From NCBI GenBank assembly GCA_028564675.1, contig JAOVVO010000233.1, positions 1-64,000 on the forward strand: DNA of 64,000 nucleotides. Reading direction: 5' to 3'. The DNA is from Onchocerca lupi (taxonomy: Eukaryota > Nematoda > Chromadorea > Rhabditida > Onchocercidae). The notes beneath the pieces were generated by a model. It saw nothing but the letters and a program-made list of their open reading frames with translations. It was not told where the DNA came from and searched no databases. Positions within the stretch are counted from its first letter, which is position 1; the number at the start of each line of letters is the position of its first letter. Position numbers and translations under genes: made by a program. This document shows, piece after piece, positions 11,891-23,340 of the stretch.

Positions 11891-12965
11891 TGTAACAAGT
11901 AAATGAAATATGTGGGAATTAAATTTTATGAAGCAAATATTTTATTCCCTTTTGAAATCATAATTTCATCATTGTATTTTTAAACACAAAATAACTGTAA
12001 ACGGTTTTGAAATTTAAAGAAAGAAAAAATAAAATATTCTGCTCTACCACTGAGTACAAAAGTGTTTTAGCCAAAAAGTGTGAAGAAAAAATCTGAGTTG
12101 AATTCGTGTAATTGTACTTTAACTTTATTGGTGATTGTTTCTCGTTGCTGTTGCAACTCGACTTTGCCAGAAATAGATTTCTGAACCGTTTTCTATGTCT
12201 GATGATTCCTGTTGTTAATTATTTATCAATTGATGAACATAACCTCTCATTAAAAACAATCAGAGAACATCAGGCAATTGGACATTTGAATCATTCGTTC
12301 TGTTTACCATTGCTTCCTGACTTGTATCACTTTTATTGTTGAAAATTTTTTATCGATCCAAGATTAATTTAGTTTTTATTTCTAGCAAAAGTTTCAGTAT
12401 TGATTGAAAAGTATATATCTTCATTTAAGCTTAAAAAATATTGTGTCTTGAGAGAGTAATAAAAGATTCAACGGATTTATATACTCAACTTAAACGATTA
12501 TGCTTCATTAATCCATTTTAAGATCGTAACAGATGGCAAGGAAAAGTTACATATTAACAGAAACACACTTTGGTAATGCTAATATCTCGACAGACTGATT
12601 GACATTTCATAGTAACTTCAGATCTGCTTGGAATTTTCAATTCTTGTTGCAATTACCTTAAAACACATTTTGAATCCACTAAGAAAAACACATATTTTGA
12701 TACCAAAAGGAAAGTTTGCAAGCAGTATTTTTCTTGTTCTTACAGAAAACATGAGAGGTGATACCCAAATTTTTGAAATCCGCATATTCCTTCTGATAAT
12801 CCAATTATAATTATTAAACCTTTGCACTCTTTTTCTCTGAAATTGCAGAAAATTTCTCGTGATCAATATTTTCTCACCTTCCTACTTCTGCTTCTCTCTT
12901 TTTTTTTTTTTTATTTTCAAAATATGAATAATTGTCGTGGATTTTTTTTCGAATGATGAAGAGTG
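11891..12965. other. Intergenic, nothing recognised
   Basis: AT-rich. The longest open frame (12112-12342, 76 codons) has no recognisable domain and no splice context that I trust. Confidence 0.45.
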
Positions 12966-13270
12966 ATGTCGATCAACAGCCAAATATCACCAGTGAGTCT
13001 AGGCGATTTAATTGTTTGGGTTGGTCGACCAACTTCCACAATCCTTGGAACTGAATTGGATGATTGCGTTGAATTGCGTCGATTCGAGATCACTTGGGTT
13101 GAATTGGCGTGTGAGTTTGCTTGAATTTGTGTTGTGTTGAGTTGTGCTGATTAGAGTTGTAGAGAAGTTGAGCTGTAGCACCAAAAACCGGGGTAATTAA
13201 ACCTTTATTTATAAAAATTGCAAACTCGAAACGTATATTCTCGATAATAACAACATAATGAGAAAAAAAC
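12966..13270 (-). mobile_element. LTR-type repeat with gttgaattg words
   Basis: Shares 'tgatgtcgatca.cagccaaat' and many short GTTGAATTG/GTTGAGTTG words with 18965-19250 and, more weakly, 38374-38545. It ends in the ggtaattaaacctttatt block, whose reverse complement carries AATAAAGG. That points to a second LTR subfamily in minus orientation. Confidence 0.5.
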
Positions 13271-13339
13271 GACAAGAAAAACGAAAAAGGAAAGATTTTA
13301 GGTAACTATAGAATTAATTTGAAAAATTATAACCCGCCA

Positions 13340-13575
13340 CCTAAAATGTTGGAAAAGTGCCACAATAATTATTAACAGTTATGGATTACAAAAATTACAT
13401 ATCATTATGAAATACTACAGTCTTGTCCTATTAGGACTAAAAGATTGTTCACAAAATTATATCAAGAAGGTACGACAGGAAAAATTTTATGGAATGAACA
13501 TCAAATTCAGATATAAGAATTTACAAATGATGAAAGAATAGAAGTTGAGATCACGGATCCCTCGGAATTTCCGAC
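13340..13575 (+). pseudogene. BEL/Pao gag fragment, plus orientation
   Basis: The reverse complement of 13380-13570 matches 8350-8560 in the main gag over about 200 bases, including the blocks 'cggaaattccgaggga', 'gtaccttctt' and 'gggacaaga'. Stops occur in all frames, so it is only a relic. Confidence 0.55.
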
Positions 13576-13639
13576 AATTATCATGTTTTTTTTAAATATC
13601 AAACATAAGAATTTCTTATTTGGTTATATTTATTCCTTT

Positions 13640-14110
13640 CATTTCTTCCCTTTTCTTCTCTCGATAAATATTTAAAACGTATGACAAGATATTTCAAATT
13701 TAGTCTAGCGAAACTAAAATTACCCCAACCAGAATTCAGACAAGAATCATAATTTCACACAAATGATGGTAATAGCATTGTATGAAAAATGTACATCTGT
13801 GAATCTATCTATCAATATATGGCTAATTTTCAACAATTAATCCTATGATGTTGTGATGTCGTAGACATCCGATGTTTAGAGCAGAAAGGATTGAATAATA
13901 TTGATGACTTCTGATTATTTACCTGTTCATCAATTGATCGATCTATCTTTCTATATATTTTAATCTTTTTTTCCACTTATCTATGTTTGATCTTATCCAG
14001 GAAATACATTTATTATTTGCAATTATAATTACTACTTCTTTAAATTCTAATATAATGAATTATAAGTTTGAATTTGGAAGTTTTATTTAAAATAAAAAAC
14101 TGCCAGTACA
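13640..14110 (+). repeat. Duplicated 3' flank of the small collagen (copy 1)
   Basis: Matches 16020-16520 over several hundred bases, with shared phrases such as 'gatcttatcca', 'acatctgtgaatctat' and 'aatttggaagttttatttaaaataaaaaa'-type sequence. The latter block follows the intact collagen at 15545-15921. About 1.7 kb of foreign DNA separates this flank from its dead collagen at 11.5 kb. Confidence 0.55.
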
Positions 14111-14879
14111 TTCAATAGGACCATTCCTTTCTCCTTTTTTTTTTATTTAAAATGATTTCTACATTTGCTCAGGAATTTTTTAATATAAGCTTCAGAATTT
14201 TTTATACCTCAATGCGTATAACACCTATTGTTATATGTTTAATTACTCTCATTATATTCAATATCACTATTATTACTATTGTTACTATTAAATTAGTTAT
14301 TTTTACTGTCATTAAATTTAACTCTGGGATTTTCCGCTGAAGGTAAATATGGTCAGGAAGAGAAACATGAATTTTGTATCCCAACATCAATAAGCGAAGT
14401 TTAATTACAGGCAGACCATAAATAGAACAATGAAAAACTAAGTTTGAACAAACTAATAAGTTTGCTTTTTGAAGCTTTGTAGAAAGTGAACCTGAAAACT
14501 CAGTTTCCTACATTATTTCAGTGAGATGATTTACATCATCAATTGCACACTGATAATGGAAATTGAGAATAGCAAAGAATGATCTCATTTTCTACATGAC
14601 TCTGCATCACAAAAAATTCCTTCACTATGCATAAATTAAGCGTAAGCTTCATTTGAGAATTCCAGATGCAATTAAGCTAGCGTTAAATGATTCAAAGAGT
14701 TCGGAAATTTGGGATAGATGATTAACTTACGATATCGGACTGACTCAAATTCCTGACTTATTTTTGATATAATTAGATGTCATAATAACAATTATCATCC
14801 AAACAATGCAATACTGATGGTTGTTGGAGATGTGAAGTTCGATGAATCAGTGAGATTAGCAGAAGAGAAATGTAGAGAA

Positions 14880-15544
14880 ATTCTTTTCAAATTTCAAAAT
14901 CTCTTCTTTCATCGAACTTCTCAAGATCAACCTAACTTTTTATCATTTGGTCCATCTTTTTTCTGTTAATTTTAAATTATCGTATAAAAAGCTTCTACAT
15001 AGCTTCCGCAAATACCATCAATAATCTTCTATGTTACAATTTTTGCTGCATTCGATATAATCATTCCATGAAAAATTCTTGAAATGTTTCTCGGTTTTAT
15101 GAATTCTAAAAAGATTCATATCTGTATTTCAATTTTCAATTGTAAAATAGATGATTTTTTTTTTTTGAAATTTGCCAATAATTTCCGACTAAAATTTTAA
15201 AATCTTTCCTAACATTTCTGATGATACTTTAACAGTTTAAGACAAATTTCCATGCTCTAATCACTCGATTATGATTTATCACTTATATCTACGAAAAATT
15301 AGGTCTCTTCAGGTGGTACTTTTAAATTATGATCTACCAATTATGACCACTTTTGAGGAATTGCGAGTGCTTCCATACACGAGATTTTCCAGTTGAGGGA
15401 TTATCCTCAGAAAAATTAAAGTGCCTTGTTTGACATCTCTTTTTCTTTCATATTTTTAAAAATTTCAGATGATCACAAATTTGAAAAAAAACGTCAAAAT
15501 TTCTATTAGCTGTGAATATAATCAATTTCAGATTATCAGTACTG
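14880..15544 (+). repeat. Duplicated 5' flank of the small collagen (copy 2)
   Basis: Resembles 10900-11525 and the reverse complement of 32448-32990 (for example 'ataccatcaataatctt', 'tgcattcgat', 'ttttatgaattc'). Such extended non-coding similarity shows the collagen copies arose by genomic duplication, not retroposition. It may contain shared promoter elements, but none is identified. Confidence 0.55.
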
Positions 15545-15921
15545 ATGCACCTTTTCAGTACTTTCATATTGGTTATCTGTACTCTTTTCGTAATCCAAGT
15601 AAGTTCCCAACAGAACGTTTTTAAATAAATAAGGGCATGTTTGAAGGCAAATTTCACTATGTTCACAAATTTTATTTTCAGGCTTGCGGTCCATCGCAGA
15701 TGCCGGGACCGAATGGACCGGATGGATCTGATGGTAATAAAGGACCAAAAGGATTGCCAGGGGACGCAGGACCTCGAGGAATACCGGGACTCCCTGGACC
15801 GCAAGGACCGAAAGGAGAAGCAGGTATCGTTGGCAATCGAGGACTGCAAGGGCCACAGGGTAAGCTAGGACCAATGGGAGAAAAAGGACCACAAGGAGGA
15901 AGCTTATTAGGAATGGGATGA
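15545..15921 (+). CDS. Small secreted collagen A, two exons
   Basis: Exons 15545-15598 and 15682-15921, joined in phase 0 (CAA|GTAAGT ... TTTTCAG|GCT), give 97 residues. Exon 1 is exactly a signal peptide (MHLFSTFILVICTLFVIQ). Exon 2 starts ACGPSQMPG and then has 21 uninterrupted Gly-X-Y triplets, rich in Pro at X and Y and in charged residues, ending GGSLLGMG and TGA. There is one cysteine just after the signal peptide, suited to disulfide linkage. Nematode cuticle collagens are normally about 280 residues or more with an N-terminal membrane/cuticle domain, which is missing here. It is therefore either a distinct mini-collagen family or a much shortened relative. X-Pro-Gly triplets are possible prolyl 4-hydroxylase targets. 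The close match to the copy at 32081-32447 supports the model. Confidence 0.72.
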
Positions 15922-16009
15922 TAAAAGAACCAAGTGATGGTACATTTTCAACATACTTCAAACATTATTTTAATGTATCAAACCCAAACGATCTTTTTGA
16001 TTAATAAAT

Positions 16010-16520
16010 GTGGAAGAGTTTCTTTTCTATATCTTTCATTTCTCCCTTTTTCTTTCAAACTTTTTATTTTATAAAAAATATTTAATCGAACCACAAAATA
16101 TTTTAATTCTAGTTAAATGAAATTAAAACTGAAATCACGATGGTAGAATTGAATGATTATTTCATACTATTGATAATGATAGCGTTGAAACAAGAATTCA
16201 CATCTGCGAATCTATTTATTGTCATGTAATAATTTCTTAAAAATTATTTCTAAAATTTTATATTGTGATTTGACATAACAATGTCTAGAGTGGAAAGAAT
16301 TTAACAGCATTGATGATTTGCGATTATTTATTTAGTAATCAGTTCACTGAACACTACATCTATCCATCCGCCCATCTGCACTTGATCCTATCCAAAGATA
16401 TTTTTTAGTTTTTTATATTACTTATGGTTACAATTATTACTTCTATCGCTATCATTACAATGAATTCTAAGCTAAAATTTGGAAATTTTATTTTAAATAA
16501 AAAAATTGCCAATGCATGTA
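16010..16520 (+). repeat. Duplicated 3' flank of the small collagen (copy 2)
   Basis: Matches 13640-14110, and its start matches the reverse complement of about 31600-31715 ('ggaagagtttct.ttct', 'cctttcattt', 'taaatattt'). It therefore belongs to the duplicated collagen block. No coding sequence recognised. Confidence 0.5.
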
Positions 16521-17339
16521 GTGAAATAAATTTGCAAAAGTTTTTTGGTGGGGACTGAACTTGGTCCAGGTAATTTCATTGTGCAATGAAATCATCGTTA
16601 TGACAATTTTATTTGTTGCAACTACTGTATACAATGAAATGATGGATATAGATAATACAGCTGATAATTTGAAAAGCTTTTTCGATAGTAGGAAAGTTAT
16701 ATGTAGGTCATTTGTATTGGGAATTGATGGAGCATCCTGAAGTTTGGAAAGCGCTGCTTATCGGATACCGGTCAATGCAAAGAATTGAAATGCCTTAACA
16801 GATAACAATTTTTCGAGGTTCCTGTCTCTACAGCACAATACAATTTATAATATGCTAAATTAAAGTGCAAAGAGAGTTAGAGAGTTAATAATAAAATGCT
16901 GTCATCACTATTTTCATTTTTAGGGTTGAAAATTTAGCTTATTTACTTGCCACAAACATACCTACAATATATTTAAAACGTGAGCATGAATCATATTGCA
17001 AGGATATCCATAAATCCTGCGGTTAAAGATTTGAATGATTTACAAGACGTTGCATTTGCATAGATAAACAATATTTAACAAATTGACAATGCTGAAGCGA
17101 TTGGCAAAATTGGAGCAGTTGAAAACGACTGTAAAGGTTGTAAAAATTCGAAAAGTGAGTTACATATATGTATTATTTGGAGATTAGAGTGGCTTATAAT
17201 TTACAACGATCAAAAACGCCGAAAAGCAACTAAATTCATAATTAGCATAAAAAACCAAAAAGATTATTGTCATTGCGAAAATGAAATTTGAGCATAATTA
17301 GCGCGAAGTCCAAAAGGATATTCTAGGCAATTATATGAA
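16521..17339. other. Intergenic, nothing recognised
   Basis: AT-rich with no recognisable gene. Several 'ctgtaaaggttgtaaaaatt'-type words near 17120 recall the LTR at 154-1074, too weakly to call. Confidence 0.4.
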
Positions 17340-17654
17340 TTCAATATTTTATATTGTAAAATAATTTTGTATTAAAAAAACATATCTCATTTTATAGCTA
17401 AATAAATGCAAATCTTATTTAATTGCTTGAAACGTATATAATTTCTTTAACTAAATTTTGTTCTATCTCTAAACATGAGCGCAGATCTTTTTTTAATGCA
17501 ATCGCTCCCATATATCTCATTTTGCTGCTAATTTTATACACATAGCTGTTTTAATTGCTAAGAAATTGCTAAACATATATTAAGTTGCTAAACACATTAA
17601 ATTCAATCGCTAAATATTAAATTGCTGCTAAACACACACATTTAACTTATTCAA
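17340..17654 (-). repeat. Degenerate minisatellite (GCTAAACACATAT...AATT)
   Basis: Many imperfect units containing 'aattgctaaacacata' and 'tctcattttatagctaaata'. The reverse complement matches the units at 21760-22060. Both blocks touch Helitron helicase remnants, so this is probably an internal Helitron minisatellite. Confidence 0.55.
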
Positions 17655-18480
17655 TTGATAAACATATGCGTAAAATTCATTTCATCATCAAATATGAGCC
17701 TGGACTTGAGCATATGGACTATTCTTGCAGCCAAGAGCAAAAAGTTCTACGAACCTAACAATATTATTCAGTCTAACATTTCTTCCAAGGCAGTCTCAAG
17801 CAATTTTTTCGGCACTGTTGTAGAAGCAGATGAAGTGATCAATTATCCAACACTAATTTGAATTCACTCGATCTGCCAGCGATGTCACTGCGCATCCTGC
17901 AACGTACAAAAAGCCAAAGTTTTCCACATTACACAGTTAGATGTAAAAATTTAATGAGCAAAGTCGTAAAGGCAACAATTTTAAGAAGTGAAAATGTCTC
18001 ACTTCTCGAAACCGAGTTTTTACAATAGAACATAAACCTATTTCTGCAACTCTGGATTGTTGTTAAAGTTGGGTAATGTGTTATATGTGAATCAAAAAAC
18101 TAGGTCATTAAAATGGCTGATAATCCTGGTCCACGAAAAATGTTTTGCATTGGCTTGTTTAGTGGTAGGAAGTTTGCATCTTTAGGTGATACATTACTTT
18201 ATCTGGTAAATCCATCAACCAAGACATGATTCCAAGGATAAGCCATTTCAATGAAAGAAATTGCGATTTCCAATTCAATTGACGTTTGAAATCATCATCA
18301 ACAAAGCTCAGAGCCAATTTTTAGAATTGTGTGGTTTAGATGTTGAGATGGATTGCTTCTCTTATCAGTAATTATATTTTGCGCTTTCTAGAATCGGCAA
18401 ATTACGCACTTCTTACATCTACACAGACAATACAACAAGGAAAGTGCTGAATACCTGCAGGCATTGCGAAATGAAATAGA
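17655..18480 (+). pseudogene. Helitron helicase remnant (C-terminal part)
   Basis: Fragments line up in order with the helicase at 46490-46905: WTILAAKSKKF, then NNIIQSNIS, FGTVVEADEVINYP, INKAQSQFLELCGLD and LYFALSRIGK...YIYTDN. The INKAQ and ALSRIGK blocks correspond to Pif1-like helicase motifs V and VI. Stops and frameshifts interrupt it throughout. It is the same family as the 44-47.7 kb Helitron but a separate, older copy. Confidence 0.7.
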
Positions 18481-18964
18481 CCAGATGTTTGCGGAAGGAA
18501 AAAAAGTGTCAAATGGCACTGTTGGAATAGCCGAGGAAATGAATCATATTAATGTAATTAGAGAAATTATATCTTTGCTTTCCTCATTTTATTTCGTAAT
18601 ATAATAAACTTCAATTTGGATATTTGATTACAAAATGTTGTAAGGACTAAAGTCCAGACGTAATTTCGACATTATATGAAATTCTAATATTGTTTGACTT
18701 TGATTGATAATGTCGTAACTATTTTTACTAGAAATAATGTCCTCAAATGAGGAGTTTTATTATCCAGACTAAAAATCAAACTCATCAGCGGCAGGAAATG
18801 ATACAATGAAAAGCCGGCGTCTCCTTTGATTGATAAGACGTCATCCTGGATAATGACACTCAGACAGCTCCAGGGCGTGGACTAAAACGAGATATAATCG
18901 ACAGCCGATGATCAAAAGTCACTATTAAATTTTTGATGACGACTGTCGTGAATTTTTCTCAATC

Positions 18965-19250
18965 GTGAGAGTGATGTCGATCAGTAGCCAAACAACACCA
19001 GTCAATCTAGGGAGTTGATTGTAAAGTTGGTTGATCGGCTTCCAAAGATCCGCTGAACTGAATTGAGTTAATTGCGTTGAATTACGTAGTGTAGGTCGGT
19101 TGGGTTGATGTGACTCGAGTTGCGTTGAATTGTGTTGAATTGGGGTCACGCTGCGTTGGATTGGACTGGGCTGTGTTTCACTGAGTCGAATTGAGATTGG
19201 AGCTGTGTTGAGTCCAAAAAGGATTGTTAAACCTTTACTGGAACCTTCTT
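18965..19250 (-). mobile_element. LTR-type repeat with gttgaattg words (second copy)
   Basis: Parallel to 12966-13270: 'gagtgatgtcgatcagtagc', then repeated GTTGAATTG-like words, ending in a degraded ttaaacctttact block at 19227. It abuts the solo LTR at 19300. Confidence 0.5.
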
Positions 19251-19299
19251 TCTCAATAAGCAGGATTTATATGTATTGGAAATGGGAGTAGTTTGCATT

Positions 19300-19857
19300 T
19301 GTCGCTTTTTCTTTCTGATAGTGACAAAATAATAAGTTGAATTCTGTTCTTTCGTTCTCACAATTTCGTCAATTCTATTTTTCATTCACTTGGTAACGAA
19401 CCTCAAACTTGGGTAATTAAACCTTTATTATGATTAATTTATAAATCAACATATGCAGCAATTATTAGAACAATTATATTAACGATACAATTCCGATAAT
19501 ATCATGAAGAGATTGTAATGTAAAAAAGGAGGGGAGATAGATTTGGTAAAGAAGAAGAATTGGTTTATCACCAGCTGGTCCACTCGACCGAGCTGATGGC
19601 AGCTAGTTGGTAGAAATGATTTTTGTACTCAGGACTCTCATCTTCTTCGTAGATGGAGGATCCTGGTACCATTTTGTAGAGACAAGAAACTTTGGTGCGC
19701 ATGAGACTACAGTAGTTGGCTGATGATAAAAGAGAGCTTTTTTAAAGCTCATTAACTGGATATACAAAATTAATTTTACAATCAACTACATGAGATATGC
19801 AATGTAAAATTTTAAACAAAGGGACAACTGATTTCTTTTTTCTCGCGATTTCAACGT
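19300..19857 (-). mobile_element. Solo LTR, ~558 bp
   Basis: Very close to the 593-bp LTR at 9125-9717, including the long shared stretch around the 'accagctggtccactcgacc' block. Its right end (tttcaacgtca) is mutated relative to tttcagcgaca. No exact target duplication is visible. Confidence 0.65.
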
Positions 19858-20589
19858 CAACATTAAAGACCGGAAACTTTTGAGACCCAGTTACAACTTA
19901 TGTTGTAATAAGCATCGTAACAAAATCTAATGAAAGGATTAAGATGTGAATTTGGACAAAAATGTGAATCTAGATAAGTGTTGTGAGCGACTGATAAGAA
20001 AGGCATTTCTGCATGACAGGAATAGAAAAATATGAGCACAGATAAATACAGAAAAAACATGGGAAATAAATCTAAGGAAAAGGAGACCGCCCCAACGGCA
20101 AACTTATAACATATCATAGAATGTTTAACTTTCTCACTGTATAAACATGATAATCTGAAACAAGCTTTCCTACTTGCAAATGAATAGTATCTCATGAGTA
20201 AGTCATTTGCCATCTCTTTTTAACACAAAAAATCCTTAGCCTCAGGAGCAACACCGATGTTATGCATTAGGGGCGAAATTCGATTTACGTGCATACAAGC
20301 ACATTTAATAGGTATTATTTCTTAAATTCTTGGTATCAAAAATATTTTATTCGTACTAGAGATCCGGATCAGCCATGAGCAAAAAGGAATGTAAAATAGT
20401 ATGAAGATTTGCTGGAAGATGGTGGAGTCCAACATATTGATATGCGACGAGACATTCCACTGAAATGAAAATGGTTTCGACGGAGGTACAAGACCGTATT
20501 ATGTTGACAAGAAGTGCCTATCGTAAGCGTTACAACACATCTAAAAAAAGCTATATTGAATTATAGTACATGCACATATACTAATCTGG

Positions 20590-21540
20590 CTTTTTGATAA
20601 AATCACTTCAAACGAAATCGACGATGCAATATGCGCTGAAATACCTGATACCGACATCGACAAGGATTTGTATAAAGTTGTGAAGAAAAACATGATACAT
20701 GGACCTTGCAGTCCACTGAATCAAAATTCATCATGCTTGATGGACGAAAAATGCTCTAAACGATATTCTTGAGCATGAGTATCACACAGTTGCAGGAAAC
20801 GATAGATATTCTTTATACAGAAGAAGATCAGCAGAAGTTGGCGGTAAATTAGCAACCATGCAAATGCGGAATGGTGACATCGAAGTAGAAAACTGGTGGT
20901 TTATTCCATATTCATGCAAAACACACATATATTAAAAATATACACATCCAAAGCACATAAAAACAAAGTACACATAAACGTGGAATACTGTAACTTCGTT
21001 AAATCGATCAAATACATTTGAGTGAATGAATACAGCGATATGGCAGTTTTTGATGTATCCAAAGAAAAGTGATGTGAATGTAGTATCAAATATCGACAAA
21101 ATCGCACAGTAACCGGCTGGAAGATACACAAGCAGCAGTGAAGCTATATGGCCAATTATTTCATTTCCCATACATGAACGAAGTCCAGCAATTTTTCACT
21201 TCGCAGTGCATCAGAAAAATGGACAACGCGTTTATTTCACAGCTAAAAATGTTCAACAGCCAGCCCTGAATACACCGCCTAAAATGTTAATTGCTTTCTT
21301 CACATTATTACAAATTCACGCATTTGCGAATACACTTATGTTCGGAATTACCCATGTATTATACATGGAATGCGAATAGAAAATCATTTGAGATGCAAGG
21401 GAGAAAAATTTGACGATAAACCTTGCATAAAAGTACGATAGGCAGATTATACACCGTGCACTCCTTCGCATGTTAGCAAACGTATCATGTCCAACATTCT
21501 TCCAGCAATTTAAAAAAAAATTTTGCAAAACTGTTGTTTC
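20590..21540 (+). pseudogene. Helitron polyprotein remnant (region before the helicase)
   Basis: The translation follows the known order of Helitron proteins between the Rep and Pif1 domains: ICAEIPDTDIDKDLY, NMIHGPCSPLNQNSSCL, EKCSKRYS, HINVEYCNFVKSIKYI, HFAVHQKNGQR-like and MLIAFFT. The last parts match the beginning of the 44.9 kb copy. Many stops and frameshifts. It lies inside the prolyl 4-hydroxylase pseudogene, so its insertion probably helped destroy exons 6-9. Confidence 0.7.
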
Positions 21541-21589
21541 TTTTTTTTTGTAAGTTATTGGAGTTAAGAAAGTTAAAAAAAACTCCAGC

Positions 21590-21742
21590 TAGTTTATCAT
21601 AATAAGGTTTAATTACCCAAGTTTGAAGTTCGTTTTCCAAGTGAATGTGACAAGAAAGTTGAAGAGACCGGTGAGAACTGGAAAGCGGAATTCACTCCCT
21701 ACTATTTTGTTACGATCAGAAGGAAACATCGACAGCGATCAT
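21590..21742 (+). mobile_element. LTR fragment, plus orientation
   Basis: 'ataaggtttaattacccaag' and the following ~130 bases are the reverse complement of the LTR start shared by 3348, 9125 and 19300, ending aaggaaacatcgaca. It is an opposite-strand LTR tip inside the broken prolyl 4-hydroxylase copy. Confidence 0.6.
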
Positions 21743-21759
21743 ATATGGGCTGATGTCCA

Positions 21760-22060
21760 CTGATAAAATAAGACATACGTGTATATTTAAGAATTAAATA
21801 AAATATATCCTTTTGGTTAGCGTTCAAATCAGACATCCGCTTGTGTTAGGGATTAAATAAGCTATATGCTTATACTTGGCGATAAAATAAATTTTACGTG
21901 TCCCCTTGCTATAAATTATGATATATGCTCGTATTAAGCGATTATATATAAGATATTTTTTGTTTTTAGCCATTAATAAGCTTTCTATCTGTAAAGTAAT
22001 ATTTAAAACATATTTAACGATTAAATAAGATATAAGCTATGTGCTTATGCCTAATATCAA
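21760..22060 (+). repeat. Degenerate minisatellite (GATTAAATAAGATATATGC...)
   Basis: About eight imperfect ~36-40 bp units built on 'gattaaataagctatatgct'. It is the reverse complement type of 17340-17654 and, like it, adjoins a Helitron remnant. Confidence 0.55.
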
Positions 22061-23340
22061 AAATTTTCGAAATATATGTCTGACAAAAGCGCATGTCCTA
22101 TGAAAGAGATAAATGCTGGAATGATTTTTATTATTTTTTCGGGAATGAGCGTAAGCTGAGGATAATTTGATCAAACTGCAAATTTCTGATGATTTTAATC
22201 CGTATGATATCGAATTGCTAAGACTTCGGATAAGAAATTTAGAACTTAGATCAATGGAAACGACATGGCTTTGCAGAAATAAACGTTTCTTGTAATACAA
22301 GAAAGTATTTATGAGTGCGCACATCGCTAACAGTTCTGCATTTGAAACTTTTTTAATGAGTTCTTATGTTACTAACAACGAATCACTTTCCAGAAAAGAA
22401 ACACCGAAAAATTGAGAACTTCATTTCCATATGAAGTAGAAATGGAAGAATACGTAGATTTCCAGTTCCCAATTTTTTCCATTTAGTAAAAATTCAATTC
22501 TTTCAATTGTTAGTGTTGTTGCAAATATCTGCTTACATTTGATTATAGATTATTAAACCAAAAATCAAAGGTCGGACAGTATTCACAATCAATTTGAAAA
22601 TATCAGTAGTGCGCATATCAAAGTGAACTGCTATATATTAAGTATTATAATCTAGTCAACTGAATGTCATCATCGCATAAAGTGAATTTTGATTGGAGAG
22701 AAATAGAATAGCCAAAAACTGACTTAAAAACTTATTTATAAAAATTTAGCAGAATTTAATTTCGAATTCAACTGTATTTTATAATCTGTTCCTTTATATG
22801 GTAAGTTGAATAAGCGAAAAATTTTTATGCTCCAAGTGGATAGAATTCATCGAAATATTTATTTGATAATTTTTAAATTTTGTGCAAAGTTCCACGAAAT
22901 TTGCTCTAATTTTACTTTCGAATACGCTTTATTAGAATTGGATTTTAATTTTTGTAGAATGCAGCATTGTTCTGATATAATTTAATGCCTTGCGGTAAAG
23001 TTGATATGATTTCTCAACATGCTGCTTGTCCAGTATTAACGGAATAAAATGGACAGCGAATAAGTGGTTCTGTGAACAATGACAGGAATGGTGTTGGTCG
23101 TATGGTTTGGATCAGTTCAAACAGGAATGATAAATGCATGATTTACTGACTCCCATGCTGAAATCTCACTTAAATATTAAATCTGAAGCCAACAAATTCG
23201 GGAAAATAGATAGAAAATATGAAAAAATATAGATCGAAATCTTGTAGAATATCGATGATTGTGGAGTCTCAAGAAGAGAATGTTTTATTTCCTGTAAGAT
23301 TTATGAATGAAGATAGTTAAAATAAGAAATTGTAGAATGT

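Larger units (their letters stand above)
19920..23340 (+). pseudogene. Broken duplicate of the prolyl 4-hydroxylase alpha gene
   Basis: This stretch parallels the gene at 39225-43550 in order, including introns. 19925-20085 matches upstream DNA (about 38670-38810). 20090-20212 matches the end of exon 4 and its donor. 20364-20530 matches exon 5 (YEDLLEDGGVQHIDMRRDIP). 22240-22330 matches intron 9, 22385-22450 exon 10, 22550-22612 exon 11 and 22957-23190 exon 12 (ISQHAACPVL-like). Exons 1-3 and 6-9 are missing, and stops occur in the surviving exons. Helitron, LTR and minisatellite DNA fill 20.55-22.06 kb. Because introns are retained, it is a genomic duplicate and not a processed copy. Confidence 0.82.

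Noticed and set aside
15448..15961. Minus-strand open frames of 133 and 141 codons
   Set aside because: Antisense of the Gly-X-Y exon. The repetitive codons keep the other strand open by chance.
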